This document shows, piece by piece, positions 1 to 6,234 of a DNA stretch of 9,187 bases (its first letter is position 1; each line of letters opens with the position of its first letter). The notes under the pieces are model-generated. The model was not told the origin of the DNA. It searched no databases and saw only the letters and a list, made by a program, of their open reading frames with translations. The stretch spans positions 1 through 9,187 of the forward strand of contig JASBTC010000265.1 in assembly GCA_030148625.1 (NCBI GenBank), written 5' to 3'. Both the position numbers and the translations under genes were made by a program. Source of the DNA: Sphingobium sp. Its GTDB lineage: Bacteria; Pseudomonadota; Alphaproteobacteria; Sphingomonadales; Sphingomonadaceae.

Positions 1-51
1 TATAGGGGCCTCAGACGCGCGGATGTCCATCTTGGCCATGGGGCTCCCCAT
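1..51 (-). CDS. Possible 5' end of a divergent gene (partial, runs off left edge)
   Basis: On the minus strand an ATG at 51 (or 39, or 30) opens a frame that stays open to the window edge, giving 17 or 13 residues (MGSPMAKMDIRASEAPI from the first ATG). A GGGGAG stretch lies 4 nt before the second ATG and could serve as its ribosome site, favouring the 39 start. It would be divergent from the excisionase-like gene at 350, with the roughly 300-bp gap between them holding both control regions. The piece is too short to recognise a family and could be chance. Confidence 0.25.
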   Translation of the reverse strand, partial: MGSPMAKMDIRASEAPI

Positions 52-64
52 GAGACCGTATACG

Positions 65-95
65 TTGACGCAGACTCATCAGAACACCGTAAAAT
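65..95 (+). promoter_or_regulatory. Candidate sigma-70-type promoter
   Basis: TTGACG (65-70) and TAAAAT (90-95) each match five of six consensus bases, separated by 19 nt, slightly longer than the ideal 17. It points right, toward the excisionase-like gene at 350, and would leave an untranslated leader of about 245 nt that contains the inverted repeats listed below. This is sequence resemblance only. Confidence 0.3.
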
Positions 96-235
96 CCTCT
101 TGCAGACGGGGCGGGCCATACGTTGCCATAGCTCGCGAGGGACCTTGCAGGCGGGGGCGTCTGCACTGTCCGCTTTCCGTCGCGCGGGACCGACGAACCC
201 GCGCCACCCGGCGTAACCCACACCGCCCTTCGCGC

Positions 236-286
236 GGGGGTGTCGAAATCGGCCACCACGCTTCCGACACTCCCCGACCGGGGTCG
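236..286. repeat. Pair of nested inverted repeats in the leader
   Basis: GGGGGTGTCG (236-245) is complementary to CGACACTCCCC (265-275), ten pairs with one bulged A, around a 19-nt spacer. Overlapping its right end, CGACC (275-279) and GGTCG (282-286) form a second short perfect inverted repeat. They lie in the gene-free stretch 52-349. No U-run follows, so this does not look like an intrinsic terminator. A protein-binding or recombination-related site, or a leader RNA structure, is possible. Confidence 0.4.
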
Positions 287-309
287 CGCCCGCCAATCCC
301 GGTGAAGGT

Positions 310-326
310 GACGGCATGATGCCGTC
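310..326. promoter_or_regulatory. Perfect 17-bp dyad just upstream of the excisionase-like gene (candidate operator)
   Basis: GACGGCATGATGCCGTC is a perfect inverted repeat with 8-bp arms around a single central G, ending 23 bp before the ATG at 350. Its size and symmetry fit the binding site of a dimeric regulator. In Mesorhizobium ICEs the excisionase gene rdfS is the key regulated gene controlling excision, so a site here would be well placed; that comparison is inference. Confidence 0.45.
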
Positions 327-349
327 TGCCGGAGTGACGGACAGGCAAC

Positions 350-589
350 ATGGACAGCGACGACGATATTTCCCGGGCGAACCGTGCAAAGCGCGGCTCT
401 CCCTATCTCAATACCGACCAGGCGGCCGCCTATCTCAAGTTCTCCAGTCGCTTGCTGAAACGGCTTCGGCGCGCCGGAAAAGGCCCGGTTTTTCGACGTC
501 ACAGCCGCTTCGTCCAATATCATATCGACGATCTCGATGCCTGGTCAAAAGCCCAGTCGATGGGAGGTGGCGGCCATGTCGAGGCGTGA
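350..589 (+). CDS. Small helix-turn-helix protein, excisionase (RdfS/AlpA)-like
   Basis: This 79-aa protein carries a MerR/AlpA-type winged helix-turn-helix over about residues 19-66: YLNTDQAAAYLKFSSRLLKR, a wing with GKGP, then YHIDDLDAW. That layout is typical of excisionases and recombination directionality factors, which bend DNA at attachment sites so that the integrase excises an ICE. The start is fixed by an in-frame TGA at 335-337; ATG 350 is the first start after it, with only a weak AGG upstream. The last 14 nt overlap the traF gene, so the two are probably co-translated. Excisionase gene followed by traF and then a DUF3363 relaxase recalls rdfS-traF-rlxS of Mesorhizobium ICEs. The alternative is a plain transcriptional regulator of the transfer genes. 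The helix-turn-helix is certain; the excisionase role is inferred from size and neighbours. Confidence 0.72.
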   Translation: MDSDDDISRANRAKRGSPYLNTDQAAAYLKFSSRLLKRLRRAGKGPVFRRHSRFVQYHIDDLDAWSKAQSMGGGGHVEA

Positions 590-1160
590 TGCGCACGGCG
601 AAAACCTGCCGCTCCTGGCATGGGGTGACGAACTTCGCGCCAAGAAGCAGCGGCGTCACCGGCTCGGCCGGCGCATCGTCATCATCGGTGGCGGGATCAC
701 CCTTCTTGGCCTGACGATCGCCTTTCCTCCCGTCCCTCGCCTTGTCTGGAATGCGAGCGCCAGCGCCCCGATCGGCCTCTATGCCGTCATACCGGATACG
801 CAGATCGAACCCGGCGACATGGTCGTCGCGCATGTTCCCGATCCGTGGCGAGCATTGGCCGCCAAGCGCCGCTACATCCCCGCCAACGTGCCCTTAGTGA
901 AGCATGTCGCGGCAGCGGCCGGCGACGAGGTCTGCGCGCTCGGGCAGGAGATCTTCGTCAATGGACGCTGGCTAGCGGAACGCCGCCTTGCCGATGGCGA
1001 TGGCCGTCCGATGCCTTGGTGGACCGGCTGCACGCGGCTGCGCGGGCGCCAGCTCTTCCTGCTCATGACCAACAGCCCGGCGTCGTTCGACGGCCGCTAT
1101 TTCGGCGTCACCAACGGCCGTCAGATCGTCGGCAAGGCGCGGTTGCTATGGGCGCGCTGA
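576..1160 (+). CDS. traF: TraF-type S26 family signal peptidase (conjugal transfer)
   Basis: The 194-aa protein belongs to peptidase family S26, TraF branch; RP4 TraF processes the pilin precursor TrbC, cutting it and joining its ends to make the cyclic pilin. From the ATG at 576, a basic N-terminus (about residues 22-34) precedes one membrane segment (about 34-50), then the catalytic-serine block N-A-S-A-S-A-P-I-G-L-Y with Ser63 as nucleophile and Lys109 in PLVKHVAAAAGDEV as general base. The C-terminus carries the DGRYFG box usual in TraF proteins. An earlier in-frame ATG at 537 exists, but GGAGG at 563-567 with 8-nt spacing decides for 576. The gene overlaps its upstream neighbour by 14 nt and its downstream neighbour by 13 nt. 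It should act at the outer face of the inner membrane. Both catalytic residues are present, so it looks functional. Confidence 0.92.
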   Translation: MSRRDAHGENLPLLAWGDELRAKKQRRHRLGRRIVIIGGGITLLGLTIAFPPVPRLVWNASASAPIGLYAVIPDTQIEPGDMVVAHVPDPWRALAAKRRYIPANVPLVKHVAAAAGDEVCALGQEIFVNGRWLAERRLADGDGRPMPWWTGCTRLRGRQLFLLMTNSPASFDGRYFGVTNGRQIVGKARLLWAR

Positions 1161-1756
1161 GCCGATTGATCCCCGCAGTGCTGCTGCTGGGGGCGTCACC
1201 CGCGCAGGCCGATGCCGTCGATCAGTGGCGGCCGCTGATCGAGGAAGCGTCGACCCGCTTTGCCATTCCAGTGAGCTGGATCGAGCGGGTTATCCGCGCC
1301 GAGAGCCGGGGTCTCACCATGCTGCACAGACGTCCAATCCGTAGCCGCGCCGGTGCAATGGGCCTCATGCAGCTCATGCCCGCGACGTGGAGACAAATGC
1401 GCGCCCGCCTCGGGCTCGGGGCCAATCCCGACGATCCACGCGATAGTATCCTGGCCGGCACCTACTTCCTCCGGCTGATGTACGACCGGTTCGGATATCC
1501 CGGACTGTTCGGCGCCTACAATGCGGGACCGGGCGCCTATGCGTCCTATCTCGCGGGCAAGAGACGGTTGCCGAATGAGACCAGCGCCTATCTGGCATTG
1601 GTCGGCGGTACAGCAGTTCCGACGCAACCGATGTCCCAACCGGCGGCAACACCCCCGATGTTCGTCGTGCGCCGGGATGTCGCGGCAGAGCGTCCGGCAC
1701 CAGACGAAGCGAGCGGACAGAGCTTGTTGTTCGCGGTTCGCAAGGACGTCCCATGA
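1148..1756 (+). CDS. Lytic transglycosylase, SLT family, conjugation-associated
   Basis: This 202-aa exported enzyme should cleave peptidoglycan glycan strands so that the type IV secretion channel can cross the cell wall. A signal peptide fits residues 1-23 (hydrophobic PAVLLLG, then A-Q-A-D-A). The catalytic domain follows: Glu52 in RAESRG, GAMGLMQLMPATW (69-81), and AYNAGPGAY (123-131), the three signature blocks of SLT-type (VirB1/TrbN-like) transglycosylases. The last 45 or so residues are Pro/Ala-rich and look like a linker or tail. The longest frame opens at 845, but everything before 1148 shadows traF. ATG 1148 gives the signal peptide and overlaps the traF stop by 13 nt, implying translational coupling; an AAGG about 10 nt upstream is the only ribosome-site candidate. 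All expected motifs are intact. Confidence 0.9.
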   Translation: MGALSRLIPAVLLLGASPAQADAVDQWRPLIEEASTRFAIPVSWIERVIRAESRGLTMLHRRPIRSRAGAMGLMQLMPATWRQMRARLGLGANPDDPRDSILAGTYFLRLMYDRFGYPGLFGAYNAGPGAYASYLAGKRRLPNETSAYLALVGGTAVPTQPMSQPAATPPMFVVRRDVAAERPAPDEASGQSLLFAVRKDVP

Positions 1757-1832
1757 CCTTGGGCGTCGGAGGGGCTCGTCCCGATAGACCCAGCATGACG
1801 GCTGGCGAAGCGGCTCTCAAGGCCCTCGGGTG

Positions 1833-1865
1833 CCCCCCAATTTTCTGCGAAAATCGGTTCCCCCC
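1833..1865. repeat. Perfect hairpin framed by two C6 runs
   Basis: ATTTTC (1840-1845), loop TGC, GAAAAT (1849-1854) form a perfect AT-rich 6-bp hairpin in a GC-rich background. It is bracketed by identical CCCCCC runs at 1833-1838 and 1860-1865. The AT-rich core between C-runs is compositionally unlike everything around it. It could be a protein-binding or strand-melting site; no function can be assigned from sequence. Confidence 0.45.
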
Positions 1866-1870
1866 ACGTC

Positions 1871-1900
1871 CGCTTCGCGGCGCTTCGCTACGCTCCGCGG
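1871..1900. repeat. Three tandem 10-bp repeats (CGCTTCGCGG type)
   Basis: CGCTTCGCGG, CGCTTCGCTA and CGCTCCGCGG follow one another without gap, period 10, and CGCTCCGCCA recurs at 1911-1920. A 10-bp period is about one helical turn, so copies would present on the same face of DNA. GC-rich CTTCGC/CTCCGC repeats of this kind are common between genes in alphaproteobacteria, so this may be an ordinary extragenic repeat. Confidence 0.5.
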
Positions 1901-1962
1901 CCCTGACAGCCGCTCCGCCACCCGTCGTCTCCACGCTGTTCTCGATGAGGAGAACAGAAGCG

Positions 1963-1968
1963 AAGGAG
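1963..1968 (+). promoter_or_regulatory. Strong ribosome-binding site that sets the start at 1975
   Basis: AAGGAG lies 6 nt before ATG 1975, near-ideal spacing and the best ribosome site among the left-hand genes. It decides against the upstream in-frame ATGs at 1753 and 1797. Confidence 0.75.
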
Positions 1969-1974
1969 ATAATC

Positions 1975-2331
1975 ATGGGCATGTTTCAACCCATTTCGGT
2001 GGCGTCGGATCGCGTGATGGCGGCGCTGGTTTCAGGGCTGGAGATCGAGTTCGGACGTGGTGCCGGCGAGGCATTGGCGCATCGATTTCTGGAAGCGGAG
2101 GAGATCGATTTTCTCTGGGATGCGCGGAGCATGGAGCGCTGGATCGGCGCATACGAGAGCGGCGACGAGGATGAAATCGACCTGGACCGGGTGCGGATAT
2201 TCGGGTTCCTGGACGGCAAATGGTTCGTCGCGGTGATGATCATCGATGGCGATGGAAACCCGCACGGATTGATCGGCAAGCGGGAGTTTGGGCGCCGGAA
2301 GCAGGCTCTGGCGGCGTTCGCGGATGCTTGA
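1975..2331 (+). CDS. Unrecognised acidic 118-aa protein of the transfer module
   Basis: I do not recognise the family. The predicted protein is compact and acidic. A helical N-terminal half (residues 10-60, with FGRGAGEALAHRFLEAEEIDFLWDA) is followed by an acidic stretch GDEDEIDLD (63-71) and a probable beta-rich end (RIFGFLDGKWFVAVMIIDGDG, residues 74-94, then a basic GKREFGRRK). There is no signal peptide or membrane segment, so it should be cytoplasmic. It is not DUF736, the small family often found beside relaxase genes in such elements. Its place between the transglycosylase and relaxase genes suggests a role in transfer or regulation, such as a relaxase accessory protein, but this is guesswork from position. 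Coding potential is good: AAGGAG ribosome site, strong codon bias and a conserved-looking aromatic/acidic pattern. Confidence 0.7.
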   Translation: MGMFQPISVASDRVMAALVSGLEIEFGRGAGEALAHRFLEAEEIDFLWDARSMERWIGAYESGDEDEIDLDRVRIFGFLDGKWFVAVMIIDGDGNPHGLIGKREFGRRKQALAAFADA

Positions 2332-2604
2332 GAGGTTGCGCTTTCTAGGCCGGGATGCGGTGCTCAAGCGGCATCGTGTCCCGGCTTCTTCTTTGAGCCG
2401 AGTAGGATGGGGAAGGCAGGAGGTAGAAGAAGGGCGAAAGCAAGAGAAAGGCACTGTCTCGCGACAGATGCCAAGTGATTGTCTGCACATCGTTTTTTCG
2501 AGAGACATCCCGCGCTTCGCGCGAGACATGCTCGCCGGGATTGGCGGAAATCCGCCGTTTCCGGCGCAAATTCGCGAGATTCGTGACCACGACGGTAGCT
2601 CGCG
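2332..2604. other. 273-bp gap before the relaxase gene, candidate oriT region
   Basis: No convincing gene lies here. The stretch is dense in short symmetric elements: a 9-pair stem-loop at 2450-2472; GAGACAT direct repeats at 2503-2509 and 2523-2529 around CGCG-CTT-CGCG; GGCGGA-AA-TCCGCC at 2545-2558, overlapped by GGAAA/TTTCC. Relaxases of the MOBP kind nick next to inverted repeats, often beside their own gene. Two near-matches to the RP4-type nic core (YATCCTGY) are present with one mismatch each: CATCCCGC on the + strand near 2507 and CATCCTAC on the minus strand at 2409-2402. It probably also contains the relaxase promoter. The oriT role is inference from position and symmetry. Confidence 0.35.
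2450..2472. repeat. Stem-loop with 9 base pairs upstream of the relaxase gene
   Basis: GGCA-CTGTC (2450-2458), loop TCGC, then GACAG-A-TGCC (2463-2472) pair over nine positions with a single bulged A. There is no trailing T-run, so it is not an intrinsic terminator. It is the strongest single dyad in the gap and a natural candidate for a relaxosome or regulator site. Confidence 0.5.
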
Positions 2605-4581
2605 ATGAGCGACGACGAAGAGTTCACGCCACGTCTCGGTCGGCAGCGCCAGCAAGGGGGAAAGCGCGCGCGCCGCTATCTCGGTCGCGTGGTCGGCGCA
2701 GCGATCCGTTCGGCCGAGAAAGGGTCGGTCAGGAGCCGGCGGTTCGATGGCAGCCGGATCGGCCGCGGCGCCAGTATAGGGCGGCTGCTTTCCAGCCGCG
2801 ATCGGTTCGGCGGCATGCGCGCGCGCCGCGCGGTTGTGAAGACGCGCCTGGTCCGCATCGGTACCAAGGGGATGCCCGCCGCGCGTGCCCATCTGCGCTA
2901 TATTCAGCGGGATGGGGTCACCCGTGAAGGTACGCCGGGCGAACTCTATTCCGTCGAGCGCGACACGGTCGACGGCAAGGCATTCCTCCAGCGCTGTGAT
3001 GGCGACCGCCATCAGTTCCGCTTCATCGTCTCCGCCGAGGATGGTTCGGAATATTCCGACCTCAAGCCCTATATCCGTCGGCTGATGACCCAGATGGAGG
3101 CCGACCTCGGCACCAAGTTGGACTGGGTCGCGGTCGATCACTTCAACACCGCCCATCCCCATACGCATATCATGTTGCGCGGCGTCGATGACACGGGGCA
3201 GAATCTGATCATTGCCCGCGAGTATATCTCGCACGGCATTCGCGAGCGGGCGGCTGAGCTTGTAACGCTCGATCTTGGGCCGCGCACCGACCAGGAAATC
3301 GAGGCGCGGCTTCGTCACGATATCGGCGAGGAGCGGCTGACGGCGATCGACCGGCGCCTGCTTCGGTCGATGGATGCCGATCGCCTGGTCACTTCGGCGG
3401 ACCGTGATCCCTTCCAGCAGTCGCTTCAGGCCGGCCGGTTGCAGAAGCTTGCGAGCATGGGCCTTGCCGAGAATGTCGGCGGTGGTCGCTGGCAACTCGC
3501 CGACGATCTGGAGGGGACGCTGCGCACGCTTGGCGAGCGGGGCGACATCATCCGCACCATGCAGCGCGAACTGACCGCCCGGAATCTCCAGCGGCCGCGG
3601 CTCGGGCGGAGCCTGTTCGGGGCCGGGGAAACGGATCCGGAGCCGGTCGTCGGCCGCGTGATCGTGCGCGGTCTCGCCGATGAGCACCGTGACCGCCACT
3701 ACCTGCTGGTCGATGGCATCGATGGTCATGCCCATTATGTCGATATCGGGCGCGGTGACGCCGTGGCCCCGATCCCGGAGGGCGCGATCGTGCGGGTGTC
3801 GGCACGAAGCCTGGAGGTTCGCGACGCCGATCGCGTCGTCGCCGAGGTGGCGGCGGCGAATAGCGGGCGATACTCTGTCGACCTGCATTTGAAGCATGAC
3901 CCGTCCGCGACCCAGGCATTCGCGGAGACCCATGTGCGGCGCTTGGAAGCTATGCGCCGCACCGATCCGGACGTCGAGCGCCAGCCCAATGGGAGCTGGG
4001 TTATCGCGACGGACCATGTCGATCGTGCGACCGCCTATGAGGCGCGCCGTCATCGGGACCAGCCGGTCAAGGTGGAAACCCTATCAACGCGACCACTGGA
4101 CCAGCTTCGTGAAGTCGACGCTGCAACCTGGATCGACCGAGAGTTGGTATCACAGTCTCCGCTGCCGATCCGTGACGCTGGCTTCGGACGCGACGTCCGG
4201 GCGGCCATGGCGGGCCGGCAGCAGTGGCTGGTCGACCAGCAGCTTGCGGATGTCGATGGCGATCGTATCCGGGTTCGGGCCAATGCGATCATGATGCTTC
4301 AGCGACGCGAGTTCCTTCGTGCCGGCGACGAGCTGGCGAGCGAGATCGGCAAGCTATTTTTTGAGACACGAACCGGCGACACCATCGAAGGGCGACTGCT
4401 GCGTCGGGTGGATCTCGCCACCGGTCGGTTTGCGGTCTTGGAGAACGGTCGGGAATTTACACTGGTGCCTTGGCGACCGGCCTTGGAAAAGCAGTTGGGC
4501 AAATCAGTGTCCGGCATCATACGCTCCGATGGAGTGAACTGGCGGCTCGGTCGTGGACAGGCAGGACCGGAAATTTCGTGA
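2605..4581 (+). CDS. rlxS: DUF3363 relaxase (RlxS type, MOBP-like)
   Basis: This 658-aa protein should nick one strand at oriT, stay covalently bound to the 5' end and pilot the DNA through the type IV channel. The N-terminus is very basic (residues 10-80). The metal-binding histidine cluster is clear at HPHTHIMLRG (184-193; His184, 186, 188, with His179 nearby). Upstream, AHLRYIQRDG (95-104) supplies Tyr99 as a plausible nucleophile. The long C-terminal part is the DUF3363 region of the RlxS relaxases in Mesorhizobium and Tn4371-like ICEs. Length is normal for the family and I see no frameshift, so it looks intact. An in-frame TGA at 2584-2586 leaves ATG 2605 as the first ATG start, though no good ribosome site precedes it. 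No traG/virD4 gene follows: the next item is an insertion sequence 47 bp downstream. Confidence 0.93.
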   Translation: MSDDEEFTPRLGRQRQQGGKRARRYLGRVVGAAIRSAEKGSVRSRRFDGSRIGRGASIGRLLSSRDRFGGMRARRAVVKTRLVRIGTKGMPAARAHLRYIQRDGVTREGTPGELYSVERDTVDGKAFLQRCDGDRHQFRFIVSAEDGSEYSDLKPYIRRLMTQMEADLGTKLDWVAVDHFNTAHPHTHIMLRGVDDTGQNLIIAREYISHGIRERAAELVTLDLGPRTDQEIEARLRHDIGEERLTAIDRRLLRSMDADRLVTSADRDPFQQSLQAGRLQKLASMGLAENVGGGRWQLADDLEGTLRTLGERGDIIRTMQRELTARNLQRPRLGRSLFGAGETDPEPVVGRVIVRGLADEHRDRHYLLVDGIDGHAHYVDIGRGDAVAPIPEGAIVRVSARSLEVRDADRVVAEVAAANSGRYSVDLHLKHDPSATQAFAETHVRRLEAMRRTDPDVERQPNGSWVIATDHVDRATAYEARRHRDQPVKVETLSTRPLDQLREVDAATWIDRELVSQSPLPIRDAGFGRDVRAAMAGRQQWLVDQQLADVDGDRIRVRANAIMMLQRREFLRAGDELASEIGKLFFETRTGDTIEGRLLRRVDLATGRFAVLENGREFTLVPWRPALEKQLGKSVSGIIRSDGVNWRLGRGQAGPEIS

Positions 4582-4592
4582 GTTCTCGTATC

Positions 4593-4620
4593 AGCAGCCC
4601 GCCATCGGGACGGCTGCTTT
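4593..4620 (+). terminator. Possible weak terminator after the relaxase gene
   Basis: AGCAGCC (4593-4599) and GGCTGCT (4612-4618) form a perfect 7-bp stem 11 bp beyond the relaxase stop, ending in only three Ts (4618-4620) before GC-rich sequence. The stem is good but the T-run is poor. The insertion sequence starts 8 bp later. Confidence 0.3.
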
Positions 4621-4621
4621 G

Positions 4622-4627
4622 CGCCCT
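4622..4627. repeat. Left target-site duplication of the insertion sequence
   Basis: CGCCCT directly abuts the left inverted repeat and is repeated exactly at 6154-6159, directly abutting the right inverted repeat. A matched 6-bp duplication at both junctions indicates a simple insertion not followed by rearrangement across the element. Confidence 0.75.
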
Positions 4628-4649
4628 TATTCCGTTGAAAAAGTCGGCT
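4628..4649 (+). repeat. Left terminal inverted repeat of the insertion sequence
   Basis: It begins TATTCCGTTGAAAA and ends TCGGCT. It matches the complement of 6132-6153 at 18 of 22 positions, with mismatches at positions 6, 15, 16 and 22. The repeat starts exactly after the CGCCCT duplication. Confidence 0.8.
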
Positions 4650-4703
4650 GCGGAACTGTTTGGATCGCGCTCCGCGATGGATGCGAGCTGCGTCCGTTGC
4701 CGA

Positions 4704-6076
4704 TCAGGCCGGCGCGAGCCTGGCCATCGGGATCATCTTGGCCATTTTGCGAAGGTTCTGGGCTGCGGCGGCCAGGTGGAACTCATCTCTTGCTCCATTG
4801 GGGCCGCGCAGGCGCAAGCGATCCAGCTTCAGGATGCGCTTGAGATGGGCGAAAGCATCTCGACCTTCTTCCGTTGGCGGCGTGAGACGAGATACGCGTC
4901 GGTGGTGGCGATATCGCGGGCCAGATCGCGCGCGCCTTCGTGGATCGATCGAGTGACCTTGCGAGCGGGCATGTTGGGCGTGCATCGCTGTCGGAAGGTG
5001 CAGCTCTGGCAGTCCTGCTGGCGCGCGCGATAGCGGATCGAGCCGTCCTTATCGACGCCACTGCGCGGTGTGCTGAAGTTACGATTGGAACGCAGCAGGC
5101 GGTTGCCGGCCGGGCAGATGTAGCTGTCGTCTTCATGGTCATAGATGAAGTCAGCGCGCTCGAAGCTGCCATCGTTCCGGGTGGACTTGTCGAACACCGG
5201 GATATGCGGCTCGATGCTCTTGTCCTCGACCAGCCAGGCCAGGTTGGCTGCTGACCCATAGGCCGCGTCGGCCACGAGGCGCTCGGGCCAGATGCCGAAG
5301 CGCTCCTGCGTTTGTTCGATCATTCTGCGCCGTGCAGTCACTTCGGCCTGCCGCACCGATGTGGTGGCCTCGACATCGACGATTACCGCGTGATCGAGGT
5401 CGATCAGGTAGTTGGTGCTGTAGGCGTAGAAGGCCGCCTCGCGCGTTGCCGCGGTCCAGCGCGACGCGGGATCGGTGAGGTTGACCCGCTTTGGTGTCAC
5501 CGGCGTTGCGCCGCCGAACGCGGCATCGTCCAGCACTTCCAGATACTCCCGCACGGCGCGGCCAGCCGCTTCAGGTGGAAGGCCTTCCTCGCCCGGCACC
5601 GACCGCTGCCGATGGACATCGGCGCGGATGAGGCTCGCATCGACCGCAAAGCCTTCACCGCCGACCAGACCTTCGGCCATGCAGCGCGCGACAGTCATCT
5701 CGAACTGTTGCCGCAGCAGATCGCTGTCACGGAACCGGCCGTGCCGGTTCTTTGAGAAGGTCGAGTGGTCAGGGAAATCGCCGTCCAGACCCAGGCGGCA
5801 GAACCAGCGATAAGCGAGGTTGAGATGCACCTCCTCGCACAACCTGCGCTCGGAGCGGATGCCCATGCAGTAACCGACGATCAGCATCCGGATCATCAGC
5901 TCGGGATCAATCGAAGGGCGTCCCGTCTCGCTATAGAAGGGCCGCAGATGCTCGCGGATATCCGACAGATCCACGAACCGGTCGATCGAGCGCAGCAGAT
6001 GATCCGGCGGCATATGCCGCTCCAGGTTGAAGCTGTAGAACAGCGCTTCCTGCGCCACCGTGCGTTCACCCATCAT
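4704..6076 (-). pseudogene. IS1182-family DDE transposase, split by a -1 frameshift
   Basis: The main frame (6076 down to 4829) gives 415 aa: an N-terminal block typical of IS1182 (about 18-110, with RPSIDPELMIRMLIVGYCMG), Asp146 in FAVDASLIRAD, Asp270 in LVADAAYG, a cysteine set (C321, C356, C359, C365) that resembles a zinc site, and Glu406 in RQRKKVEML. These supply the DDE triad. Directly after ML the frame is wrong: it ends in SPISSAS. Shifting by -1 at 4853 restores FAHLKRILKLDRLRL and continues to a natural end at 4704, for 457 aa in all. One T missing from a CTTTTC run explains it. The heptamer does not fit a standard X XXY YYZ slippery site, so a deletion or a sequencing error is likelier than programmed frameshifting. 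GGAGG (minus strand, 6088-6084) sits 7 nt before ATG 6076, and a TTGACA lies at 6120-6115. Confidence 0.85.
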
Positions 6077-6131
6077 CGGCTCGCCTCCGACTGCTTGCGG
6101 AGAGTGAATCAGACTGTCAACGCCGGTGCAA

Positions 6132-6153
6132 GGCCGAGCTTTTCAACAGAATA
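6132..6153 (-). repeat. Right terminal inverted repeat of the insertion sequence
   Basis: Read on the minus strand it begins TATTCTGTTGAAAA and ends TCGGCC, pairing with the left end. The transposase gene starts 55 bp inside it. Confidence 0.8.
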
Positions 6154-6159
6154 CGCCCT
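6154..6159. repeat. Right target-site duplication of the insertion sequence
   Basis: CGCCCT, identical to 4622-4627, immediately follows the right inverted repeat. Confidence 0.75.
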
Positions 6160-6234
6160 AATCTCAGTCGTTCAGCTTGGCTCGGCGGATTCCCGAAACC
6201 GGCCGGTCGTTCACTTGCTCGCACCGGGAGAGGA

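Larger units (their letters stand above)
1757..1974. other. Gene-free gap with hairpin and decamer repeats
   Basis: These 218 bp separate the transglycosylase gene from the 118-aa gene. The downstream frame is open through the gap, and an ATG at 1753 overlaps the transglycosylase stop as ATGA, so a 192-aa product is formally possible. However, the gap translates to a Pro/Arg/Ala-rich sequence and contains the hairpin and tandem decamers listed separately, and the downstream gene has its own excellent ribosome site. I therefore treat it as non-coding. Confidence 0.6.
4628..6153 (-). mobile_element. IS1182-family insertion sequence, 1526 bp, complete ends
   Basis: The element contains one transposase gene on the minus strand, 51 bp from the right end and... 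76 bp from the left end counted from gene to terminus (about 77 and 76 bp flanks). Its termini are 22-bp imperfect inverted repeats, 18 of 22 positions identical, both beginning TATTC and sharing GTTGAAAA and TCGGC. A 6-bp direct repeat CGCCCT lies immediately outside each end. The family is set by the transposase. Removing the element and one duplication restores a continuous 3' flank of the relaxase gene. Because both ends and the duplication are intact, insertion looks relatively recent, even though the transposase frame is broken. Confidence 0.88.

Noticed and set aside
11..523. 170-aa minus-strand frame across the leader and excisionase-like gene
   Set aside because: Low-complexity Arg/Pro/Ser composition, no ribosome site, and it runs antisense through the convincing helix-turn-helix gene.
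1448..1455. TATCCTGG as a nic-like site
   Set aside because: Inside the transglycosylase coding region, lacks the pyrimidine after the G, and 7-base matches are expected about once in a window this size.
1753..1974. N-terminal extension of the 118-aa protein from the ATGA overlap at 1753
   Set aside because: AAGGAG before 1975 and the repeat-rich, non-protein-like content of the extension favour the later start.
2032..4053. 673-aa minus-strand frame opposite the relaxase gene
   Set aside because: It mirrors the relaxase codons; such long antisense frames are usual in GC-rich DNA. The + strand carries recognisable relaxase motifs and a fixed start.
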